From Spirodela intermedia (Eukaryota; Streptophyta; Magnoliopsida; Alismatales; Araceae), in the NCBI GenBank assembly GCA_902729315.2, contig LR746277.1:2051001-2115000 (forward strand): DNA of 64,000 nt, in the 5' to 3' direction. The first letter of the stretch is position 1. The number at the start of each line of letters is the position of its first letter. Made by a program: the position numbers and the translations under genes. Of the stretch, positions 13,568-24,329 are shown in pieces. The notes under the pieces were generated by a model, which ran no database searches, was not told where the DNA came from, and saw nothing but the letters and a program-made list of their open reading frames with translations.

Positions 13568-14927
13568 TTTTCCTCGCTCTCTCTCTCCCTCTCTTTCTCA
13601 ATCTCTCTCTCATCCAATCTTCCCGTCATTTTCTTCATCTTTTTCTTCCTCTAATTCATCCTACTATCACTGCTACTACTCTCTTCACCTTCTCGTATTC
13701 TTCTACTTCCTCCTCCTCCCACTTCCTCCCACTCCCTCTTCCTCCTTTCCACCTCCTCTTCCTTACTCTTGTTCCTGTCCTTAGGCATCTTTGCACTTCC
13801 TTCTGGTTGAATGCTAAGGGATTTGATGATCTTGGGCTTGGGCAGTTTTGTTGGGAAAGTTGCCGCAGATCGCAGCCACAAGTGGGTTTTCAATGACCCC
13901 CAAGAGCGAGAGATTAGTTTGCTTTCTGCATGGCACAATCCAGTCGACTCGGTCAGCACGATCTCCTTGTTTGACGGTCGTTTTCCTTCTGTCTCTCTCC
14001 TCTCTCTAACCTTCCCTCCTATCTCCTCTTCCCCTTGGTTTTCTACGCTTCGTCTCAGCATCCGAGGACTTGGGAGGCTCAGTTCCAGGCTGGCATCAAG
14101 GTTTTCTCCCCAAAAACATCTTTGCCTCCTTATTTTATATCTCAGTTCCTCATATCTCTACTTAAACCAGTCTAATCATGCAGACCATCGTCCTAATTGC
14201 TGTCAGGGAGGGAGTCATTCAACTTGGAGCTATTAATAAGGTCTCTCTCTCTCTCCCCCCCCCTCCTCCGACATGGTGCAAGGTCAATAATTCAAGCTGG
14301 CGGAGCATCATAAAGAATCCATGCATGCATGGTTGCCCATTATCTATGCCGGAAATGGAAATCGAATCTGCTCGCGGCCATTCTTCGTCCATAAGAACAT
14401 CTGCATGTCCTTGATCTGACTTACGTAATAGGCTGCTACTTCCCCCTTTACAGGTGATGGAAGACCCGAGCTATGTCCTCCTGCTCCGCAACCGATTCAG
14501 CTACCTCGAGAGCATCCCCGGTGTCCTCCTCCCCCACCCCTCCTCTGCCGCCGTCCCTTCCACAGGAGATCTGTGCGAGACGCCGGAGAGCTGGGCGGCC
14601 TGCTACGAAGTCTCGTCGCCGGTGCCGCCAATGCACCACCACATTGCACATCATCAAGTGGGGATATCGCCGTCGATGAGCAGCCTTGAAGCTCTGCTCT
14701 CCAAGCTCCCTTCTGTTAACCCTCCGCCGCCGGCGCCGCAGCTCCAGCCGCCGTGTCTCGGGGTGGCTTCTCTCCTATCTCCGCCCCAATGGCCAACTCC
14801 CAAGGAGGAGCTCGGGGACAACGAGTACGGGGGGATTGCTGGTCCTGCTGCGATGGGTGGTCATGGGATGCTCTCCTCCTTGTCTGGGTACTACGTGCAG
14901 GCCTCTCAGCCGGGCCAAGGCTATTGA
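12901..14927 (+). CDS. MYC_N-domain transcriptional regulator, RSS3/LHW-like (WNK-related annotation), 339 aa, 7 exons
   Basis: A nuclear regulatory protein of the plant family built around the bHLH-MYC_N domain but lacking the bHLH. Relatives include Arabidopsis At5g53900-type proteins and rice RSS3. RSS3 forms complexes with bHLH and JAZ proteins; that role is known for the relative and only inferred here. Exons: 12901-13037, 13127-13183, 13257-13403, 13846-13951, 14059-14100, 14184-14240, 14454-14927; all joints keep the frame. Features: helix and aromatic motif WVYAVFWRILPR (residues 29-40), a basic RSRGNRRNW stretch (57-65), WEDGFCNF (69-76), the family signature MSHEIYNYGEG (104-114), then VGKVAAD. 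A proline-rich tail carries the conserved PSMSSLEALLSKLPSV segment (255-270). The start is the ATG at 12901, matching the family N-terminus MEEHLNP. Intron 3 (13404-13845) is an unusually long CT-rich tract. Some databases label relatives 'WNK-related', but there is no kinase domain. Confidence 0.93.
13440..13780. repeat. CT-rich pyrimidine tract inside intron 3 of the MYC_N gene
   Basis: About 340 bases of CTCTCT/TCCTCT low-complexity sequence on the coding strand, including near-perfect (CT)n at about 13535-13564. It lies upstream of the acceptor at 13844-13845. Long minus-strand open frames here are by-products of the low complexity. Confidence 0.9.
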
Positions 14928-16788
14928 GCTCACTCAGCCTGGCACGGGTTCTCACGTAAGAACTTTCATCCAAGATGGCATCTATTTCCTTGAAGAAAGA
15001 TCTCCCGCCAGCCACCGATGCTGTTGATCGTTCTGTTCTTCAGTAGGTTAAGGTCGCACCGAAAGTTGGTCGCGGTTGACGATAGGGGTCCGTGATGAAG
15101 ACCTGCGGAGGAGAGGATTCTTCATCTCGATGACTCTGCTAGACAAGTAGTGCACATTGATTGTGACTTGTGAAGCACGTGGCTAAGAAAAATATATGCA
15201 CGGAGAACTTGATTCGTTGCCCGGAGAAAAATTGGCGAGATAAATGTGCCAGAATATTTCCGAATTCACTGATAGAAATTAATGCTGTAATTACATCTAT
15301 TTATATAAGCGTATTACATTTCTCAGCTCACTGTCGTGTTGAATAGATTCATCGTCAGTGTTCAAGGGGGTCCCTTTGTTGAATGGCGATATGCCCTTAA
15401 TTATTATCAGATAGTTTGGTCACCTTGGATTACTTCTTTTTCTTTTTAGCAGTGAGAATGAAAGATCAAAGCGCAGTTCTAAATGCGTCGTCTCAGCTTC
15501 GTCCTAACGAAGGGCATGGATTACCTTCCTCTTCATTATCGTCACCACGAAGACCAGCCAATGGGATTTAAGTTGTCTCCATTCTGGGACGGATTCAGAT
15601 GCGCAGTCGTAGGGGATAAGTCCTGTAAGAACCTTGCGGTTGTTGGCTCGTTCTGCGTCGCCGTGGAAGCATAGAATGCCTACAAGTTTATTCCTTCATT
15701 ACAAGTCTAGTCAACTCGGAGCTGACTTTCATGGGTCAATGCTCAAGATGACGAGGTTCGTCTAGGAGACCCATCTGATCCTGACACACAGCGACTTTTG
15801 GGACACTTGGACTAGTAGCCAACTCGTGGCTGAGTCAGACCAGGTTGGTTCAATTCGAAAGTCAAAGGGCTCCCAAGGAAACGGTCAACCAAAATTCTCG
15901 CGAGAACGGTTGGATACTGGGGAAACCCTCCTCTTTTTGGATTCGAGATTAAAGAACATGGAATAAAAAGCTAGGATTCGCCCACACTTTCGCGAATATC
16001 TCGGCAAATCTATACATAATTATCAATTTACATATAATTAGGCTAAATACTTTTCATACCTAGTTCTATCTAATTCAGTGCGACAAACCCATGCTGGGGT
16101 CGTCTCTTTTCAAGAACAAATGTATTCAAGATCTGCAGAAAACGTTCCGGAATCGGTAAAAATTGTAGACGTGCTCAGAAAACTGGGTCAAAATGAAACG
16201 GAATCCTTGGAAATATCGACGAACTTAGGATAGAAGATTGACCAGAAAAATGAAATACATTTTAAGATAAATCTTCTTCCCGGATGAAGAGATTGGCAAA
16301 TATTCCTAGCTTTGGAATAATGTGCAGAAATTTCAACCGACGGAGAAAGCTGATGCCAAAAAGTGGGGGCCTGACACCCCTCATTACACAAATAGAGTCA
16401 AAAGGGGCCATTCAGTGACGGAGTCCCACAGATAGGAATCCTAAGCAAGGTTGTTAATCTCAAGTTTACAAGGACAACAGCGTCCAGGTCATTGAAGGTG
16501 ACACGACTGAACTATGCACAATAATGCACGCTGTAAATAGATACAAATACCAGGATCATCAGTGGCCACTAACACAGAACAAAAAATCAATCAAGGAACC
16601 ATTATTTCGAAATTAAAAAAATCAATCCTGTCAAAGAGGAATAGTGGGCGGAATTCTCGATGCATGGAGAGACAAATTCCATCATGGATGAAATAAAATG
16701 GGTCAACGTCTCTTTTTTCTGTTATAATTAATCTGTGGATGAGAAGGGTTCATGGGATTGTCGCCTTGAATAGACATACCAAGCAACC

Positions 16789-17216
<428 letters not shown>

Positions 17217-17651
17217 CAAGAGACGGATTAATTAAATTTCTTAGTTTTGGATTGTACTGGATGCTTTATTGACCGATTATAAATTAATAGAACGTCGGAG
17301 GGAATACAGTGAACAGTGAAAGAGGGTGACATGAAATATCCTGCACAGATGGAACTTCCACCCCTAAACACGGCTCATTATGGATTCATTATGATTGGTG
17401 GTCATAACCAAGCATATATAACATATAGTACATGTCAGTGATTGATAGCTCATAACCAGTAAGAAATTACCTTGGAAAAGGGCATCACAAGGTAGTAGAA
17501 AAGCTTACGACAATGAAAACGAAGATATCAATCGGTGTACATCTCCTAAACAAGACAAGATCCCTTCTCAAGGGACGCATACCCTGCCGCAGAGGATAAT
17601 GCTGCTTCCTAAACTCGTTGGGTGTTTCAAAGAGAGGACTGTTAGACTCTC

Positions 17652-17685
<34 letters not shown>

Positions 17686-18770
17686 ATCTCAACGAGGAAA
17701 TGCGGTGCAAACAACAACGTGACAGGAAACAAAAGAAGGCGAAAATGTAAACAGTAACTACAGTGTATAGCAAGTACCACAGAAGCATAGAAATTTGAAG
17801 ATCATGTGAAGTCCAGGACGCATATGAAGTAGAAAGTCCTTTCTATCTCAGTCTCTCTCAGTCTCTCTCACTCCCTCTCTCTCTCTCTCTCGATCTCCCT
17901 CTGTCTGCCATTGGTCGACCAATCTAGCAGATGAATCCAGACCACCACTAGGAATATTGGAGGATAATATTTTATTTTTCCCTAAGTTTATTTTTCGATT
18001 TCAAATGGAAAGACGGGAAATACAATGGCACGCCATTACATTGCCACAACTGTTAGAGAGAGAAACGCTCCAACGAGGGGAAGAAGCACGATCATCTACT
18101 GACCTTCATTGGGAGGCATGTGACACAAGAAGCCAAATCACCCATTTGTCCACTCTTAGGCTTTGGTTTGTCCCCGCAACAGCAAAGAGACAAGGTAAGG
18201 GTTTTCAAGATCCACTTATGAAGGCTGCTGCTGCCGCCGCCGCTCCGCAGAGTCTTGTCAGCTGGCTCAAGCTGGTTCTTCTCATCACTTCCTCACTTCA
18301 TGAAGCTTGGAAGGTAGATGAGTCGCAGAACCTTTCTCCTTTCCTCGTAGTAGGTAGAAGCAGCGCCCCCTCTTCCTTTCCCATCCCGCTGAAGCCTCGC
18401 CTGAAATCAAACCTATTCTGACCTGGGAAGCTCGATCCATGATAGTATCCTGGATTTGGTAGATGGGCAAGGGGGAACTGGGAACCGAGGTGTTGGAGGG
18501 TCTCAATCTGAGAGGCAGACGATCGACGCGGCTACCTACCTCCGCTTGTTCACCGGAAAGAAGTGACTCGTCTGTGCTAGCAATTGAGCAATTGAGGCAG
18601 AAGGGCCCAGGGAACTAACTGCTTATATGCGAGCTCAAAGGGATAGCAGGAAATGGCACTGTTTCCAGTTTGAATGCCACATAAGGAGGAAGGGAAGAGG
18701 GAAGATGCCGGTGGCAGAGAAAGCCTTCGTTTCATAACAATTATCAAAAGTAATAGGAAGACGTCAACTT

Positions 18771-18845
18771 GTTTTCATTGAGAATTGGACCTCCAGACCT
18801 CCCGCTTACTAATCGGGTGCTCTAGCCAATCTGAGCTATGAGATA
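18771..18845 (-). pseudogene. tRNA-Thr (AGU) relic
   Basis: On the minus strand the D arm (TAGCTCAG..GAGCA), an intact anticodon stem (CCCG/CGGG) and the loop TTAGTAA with anticodon AGT are clear and closely resemble plant nuclear tRNA-Thr. The acceptor stem is broken (about 4 of 7 pairs: TATCTCA against TGAAAAC), and the T arm has lost the GGTTCGA consensus (GGTCCAA) and several pairs. I therefore call it a decayed gene or retroposed copy. It could also be the head of a tRNA-derived SINE, but no tail or target duplication was identified. Confidence 0.7.
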
Positions 18846-19044
18846 AATTTCAAACGATTTTTCTGTACCAGAAACTTGCACTACCACACTATTCATCCTA
18901 AAGATAGACGATATACAGACAAGAAACAAATTCAATGAAATTCTTCACTTCAAACCTCCACAAAACCCGCCCCCTCCCCCATTCACTCCAATCATATTTT
19001 TTCCAATTTAGAGAGAGAAAGACAGCCACAAAGCACAGAGAGGC

Positions 19045-20618
19045 TCAATACCCATGGCCGTATCCCATGTAGTTCATCCTGTACCGTGGGCCTGGCTGGT
19101 CGTACGCTGGGTCCCCATAATTCACAGCCTTGATCTCCACTGCCCGCCGCCCTTCGGCTTCCTGCACCGCCCCGAAGACGATCTCATTGGTCGTCTCGCA
19201 GCTCCTCTCGTAGACGGTCTGTGGCCCCGACGAGTAGTGCCGCTGCTGCAGCACCTGCTGCTGCCGCTCCCCCTCCCAGCTTCCGAAGTAGGCCCGGCCC
19301 TGCTTCAGGTGGTGGATCTTCTCTGGGTCCTTGGCCATGAACGCGTAGGTCTTGCGCGGTGTTGGCGTTCGCACCTCCACGGGGGGAGGCGGCGGCTCAT
19401 CCTCATCCTGGATAACGTAGCTCTCTTGCATGGGCCATGCGTTCTGCCGCCACTGCTGCTGGAGAGGCGGCCCCTGGTGCTGGAGACTCTGCGGCCTCCG
19501 CCTGAGGCCTGAGAATACCCTGAAGATCTCCGTTGCCGAGGAGACGGCACCAGCAATGAGCTTCCCGATCGAGGTGAAGAGCCCCTCCTCCTCGGGTTTC
19601 TCCAGTTCACCCTCCGGCGGAATCAGCGGTGGCCGGACTGAGGTGCTGAAGGGCTTCTGGTATGGGCTTGGCGGCATGCCTGGCTTTGTTGGTGCTCTCT
19701 GTTCCTGCAACATAAGCCAACCAGAGGTCCCAGCACACCATTCTTGAGCAGATTAACCCAGAACAAGATTTCTCCTAAACCAAGAAAATCATAAGATTTG
19801 GAAAAAAAATAATTTATGGCGCTCACTGGTTTCAAAGAGACCATGCCGCCCACCCGCCGTTGCAGCAGTGCGAGCATGTAGCCGAAGAAACCGGCGGCGA
19901 TGAGCACCGCAATCCCTGCAACAACACAGAAGATTGATTCATCAAGAACCTTGAACCTTGAACCTTTTGCCGCTCTTGAGCCTGCTGGCTCGGAAGCATA
20001 AGTTCTCAGAGATAGGATGAGGCTTTGGGACTTACCCAGAGGGAATCCGGAGCCGTACTGGTAGGCACAGTCATCGAAATTGAGCTGAATCTCTCGGATT
20101 GCCTGGTTTCCCCGATCGATGACGAGGAGGGAGCAGCTGCTGCCAATGTAGACCACCTCAAAGTCATTGGAAAACTTTGCGTCCTCGCTCGGCCCATCGA
20201 CATGCCCACCTTTGCTCCACTTGCTGCCTCCAGCGATGGTAGTCACTCCTGAAGGAGTGTTCATACGCCAGAAAGATCAAGCTCCAGCAGATTAGTATTA
20301 ATGCTCGATGCTCTTCATGATCAGCATATGCCGTCAATAGAAGAAAATAACACATTAAATCTTAACTGGTGCAGTTGTTGGAGACTTATACGTGCATTAA
20401 GCCATATCGAGCATAAGTGATCTCCCAGAAGAATATTTTCTGACCATAGGTGATAGTTTTATTTTTCTAGAATAAAATAAAATAGAGTGAGCAATGATGC
20501 AACAGACCAAATCCGAGGAATTGTTGAATTGGAAGACAGGATAACCCAGAAAATGTTGGAGAAAATCTCTGGAGCCTGGTTCAACAAAGATTCTTTGGTG
20601 TTCGAAAATGTCATCTTC

Positions 20619-20659
<41 letters not shown>

Positions 20660-22388
20660 TCCAGAACAGAGGCTATATCAGCTTCCCATTGCCAAACAAA
20701 ACTATCTTCCCAGATGTGAATCGATTCAGCAGATCAAATTAAATCAGTCGGTTTAATGGAATCAATCTTCATATAATAAAATAAAAGACAACTCTTCTCA
20801 GAGGTGAATCAATTTTATTGGACAAGAAAAATCAGCCCAGGAAGATCGCCTCGCACCCATTATCAATTAAAAATTATTTCCTCCTGAATGTGAATAAACC
20901 TTATTTTGCATGAATAAAATCAGGCATGAAAGTCCGTCGGGCGGCCTTCAATTCACCTGTATCGCTGATCTTCCTGATCGCCATGTTCATGGTGTCGGCG
21001 ACATAGATGTTTCCCCGATCGTCCACCGTGAAGCCCTTGGGATGGTTCATCCTCGCCTCCCGCAGCTTCCCATCAACGTGTCCAGCATTCCCCTCCGATG
21101 AGCCTGCAACCAGCCTCGGCCGACTGTCTGCTCCCCTCCATCCAAATCATGCAGAGAGAGGGAGATTTATTTTTTACTTCCTACGGATTAGTGAAATGGA
21201 TAAAATAATAATTCAGCGGGCCAAAGCAGGGGAATTGTGACATTGACTGAGAGCATTATCCTCCATAAAGGGGAAGGGAAGCTGGAAGAGGTAGCAGGAG
21301 AAGTTTTAGAAAAAAGGATGGGAAAAAGGAGAAATAAGAGGGAGAACAATTGAGATGAGTTGACTTTTCCAGCACAAATATGTCGGAAAACCTCAGATTC
21401 GTGAGGGTATTTAGATGAAAAGGGTCGATGAGAGACGGAGTACGGATACGGGAGGAAGAACAACTAGGACGAGTTGACTTTTCCAGCGGAAAAAACCCAA
21501 TTCACCATGAGGAAATTCTGACAACGACGTGAAGGCCTGCAATCACCATCAAAGAGACAAAACCCTAGGACAGAGACCTCAGCTGAAGACGGTGCCCGAT
21601 CACGCAACAGATTCAAAGAAATCTACAACAAGAAAATAACTGAAGAGGAGGTCGCTGGCCCAGATTCGCCAAAGAAGCCGGAGAAGAATCGGGTCGATCA
21701 ACTTCGCAGTGAGATCAAAAAAAGAGGGTTTAACCAGAGGGAAGAGCCGCGGTTCAAAAATGGAGATCGCAGAGAGCTCACATCTGGACAGCGGCGGTGA
21801 GATCCTGTAGATGTTGCTGTTGATGGAGTCCAGAACGAGTAGCTCGCCGGTCGGAGTGGCCTCCACTGAGAAGGGCTCGATTCCCAGCTTGCTCCCGTCG
21901 AACACTGTCTCCACCGTGTACCCACTCTCGAACTTCATCATCGATCGGCCGGAGATCGCTGCGACGACAAACCCTAGCCGTTCAGACTAAAACCCCAAAA
22001 TTATCCTTAAGCGGCGACAGCGACGGCAATGTAGCGAAGAAGATGGCGAGAAAGGTAGGAGGGGGATGGAGAGATAAAGCAAGAGAAGAATTAGACCAAC
22101 CATTGATTTTGGTGGTGGACTTCAGCGACCACAGCCACTTCATTAGTGCAGCAAGGGCGTTGGAGACGAACCCACTGACGATCCCTGCAAAAGTATCTTC
22201 TGATGTCACAACAGATAGGGGGAAATATCAGAAAAACCCTGAAAACCAGAGAATCGGAGGGAAAGGTACTCACTCGCCGGTGCAGGATGAGCGGCGGATG
22301 CAGGGGAAAACCCACCGAGGAGAACCATGAATATCAAGAGGGTCGCCATTGCCCGGCTCTTCCTCTCCATTACTGCGGCCGCGCCCAT
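19045..22388 (-). CDS. NHL-repeat domain membrane protein, 502 aa, 7 exons
   Basis: A plant NHL-domain protein of the At1g70280/At1g23890 type; its biochemical role is not established. Exons in order of transcription: 22388-22274, 22184-22101, 21958-21782, 21127-20957, 20248-20036, 19915-19827, 19704-19045; all phases agree, stop TGA at 19047-19045. The N-terminus has a hydrophobic secretion signal (MATLLIFMVLLGG.., ending near PASA). The middle has beta-propeller NHL repeats, with motifs such as GELLVLDSINSNIYRI, MNHPKGFTVDDRGNIYVAD, MAIRKI and SLLVIDRGNQAIREI. One membrane segment (about residues 255-272, GIAVLIAAGFFGYMLALL) follows. A long proline/glutamine-rich tail ends in tyrosine/glycine (YGHGY). 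This suggests an extracytoplasmic propeller with a cytosolic tail. In-frame ATGs at 22388, 22370 and 22349 are all possible starts. I use 22388, but 22370 (MERKSRAMATLL) gives an equally good signal peptide. Confidence 0.93.
20622..20656. repeat. (GA)n microsatellite in intron 4 of the NHL gene
   Basis: About 35 bases of uninterrupted GA dinucleotides inside the 708-bp intron between exons 4 and 5. Confidence 0.95.
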
Positions 22389-23650
22389 AGAACCAACAAC
22401 AGAGGGGAGAAGAGAGAAAACGAGGTCAGAAGATGGGGGAAACCAGCACGGTACAACCACTGGTCAGAAGTATCTTATTGGGCCATCATCGTCGTCACGG
22501 AGAAGGGAGAAGAGGAACCCGTCGTCACCATGATCCAGGTCTGCTTTTTCTAGGGGATGTGAGAGAAAAGCAAGGTTCGTAGAGCGCATATCATTGGACC
22601 ACTACCAGTAGAGAGATTAGAGAAAGAAAGAGACAAAACACGAGGGGGGAAGCGGGGAGGTTTTGTGATGGTATAGCTAGCTTTTTGTGCTGTGGGTCGG
22701 ACGGGGCTCACTCTGGACGCCCGTCTGTTGCCACTGCTGGCGTATTATTAATTGCTCTGAGCAAAAAAGTACAAGAAGAAGAAGAACGTGGTGGTGGCGG
22801 CAGGGGAAACTTAGAGAGAGAGGGCGAGTGGGTTTCTTGTCCCCTCAAATCCAGAGAGAGGGATACCAGAACAAGAGCAAAGGAAAAGTAGAGAATCTAA
22901 TGCCCGACCCCCACTGATCTCTCTCTCTCTCTCTCCCCTCCCCCCCCCCCCCGCCGTCTCTGTGAAACGGATCAAAAGAGCTCTTTAGTTCGCCTCCCTA
23001 ATCCCTCTCTCCTCCCTTCGCCTCCTCTCCCATTTGCTTTGCCCTCGATAATTAGGATTCCTTCTTCTGTGCTCCTATTCCTTTTCCCTTTGCTTCTTCC
23101 GTCGTCTTCTTCCTTTCCGGCGGCCTGCCCCCCGAGCCCATCATCACCGCCACGGCCACCGTCATCTTCCTTTTGGTGGGGGCTTGCCGACAGATCCACA
23201 GCCCCAGACAAGCCCACACCCCCTCATCTCCTCCCCCACTCCGTCTTCCAAGAGAAGCCTCCCCTTGATTCCGTAGGATGCAGTCAAAACATGGCAGAGA
23301 GAATACGGACGTGAAGGTTAGACAGATCCCTCGGCCTGGGCAGTAACCTCGTTTTCCTTCATTACCGTGCTTGCAGTGGCTGCTCCTTGCACTGGAGAGA
23401 TGGGGAAGCATCCAGTGGGTGGACCATGCAGACGGACTGGTAGGATTACCAGACGGTGGGAACTCGCCGCCAAGGTCCCTGCGGCAGGCTGACACGGTTG
23501 CAGAGCAGGACGGGGCCCCACTGGCGGCAGTGCAGCTCCGGACTCTCAAGAGGGTCAGGTAGATCTGGATCCGTAAAAATTGGGTACAGGCCGACCCGAA
23601 ACGACATTAGATCCCAAGGGGAGTATGTCATAGGCTCCCATTTAACTCAA
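22389..23650. other. 5' flank of the NHL gene
   Basis: Presumed promoter and leader of the minus-strand NHL gene. It contains a CT run followed by a C homopolymer at about 22917-22952. It also has moderately GC-rich sequence with several overlapping open frames of up to 165 codons that show no domain and look like chance frames. The sequence changes sharply to AT-rich DNA at about 23,650. Confidence 0.5.
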
Positions 23651-24329
23651 AACCCGTTCTCCATTTGAAATTATGCTTGAAATTTTTGGGGACTCTAATT
23701 AATTATTGAAATATGATATAAAGGGAGCGGATTTGATTATTTATTTTTTTATAAAATTGAATTATAAAGACAACGTTGAGAGAGAAAACTTTGTTCACTT
23801 AGGAATGGTCATATATACATATATATCCTAGGTTGATTGAGATCAAAATCCTAGGTTACTTCCCTAGCCTTCAATTGATATTTAATGAGCCAAAGTGCTA
23901 AATCTTGAACAATTAACCCTAAATTTAGAGTGAAGTATGTCTATTGTTCTCTTTGAAAAAAATTAGAGAGTATCAATCAATTTTAAAATAATAATTTTCT
24001 AGTAATATTTAGCATCAATATAATTATAAATAAACTAATTAAATTAAAATTTTGAATGTAGCATTCTCAATATGTCATATGGGTTCCTTGGATACAAAAT
24101 TATTTCTTTTTTTTCTTTCTTTCTTATGAATGCTTATGAATGAAAAATCTTGAGAACATAAAACCCTATATCTGAAGTACACCATGTCTTATGATCTGTC
24201 GGTAGAGGGATAGGGTTTTGTTATTGATTTTCTAAACCTCTGCTTTGAATAGGCAATAGCTAATAAAGGATTATCTTAGGGACAAAATGCTCCATTAAAG
24301 TACTCATAGAAGGAAAGGGAAGCTAACAT

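Noticed and set aside
13651-14061. 136-codon minus-strand frame
   Set aside because: It lies opposite intron 3, exon 4 and intron 4 of the MYC_N gene; the plus strand has clear family motifs.
17957-18421. 154-codon plus-strand open frame
   Set aside because: No domain or familiar motif, mixed composition, no neighbouring exon that extends it; more likely a chance frame in intergenic DNA.
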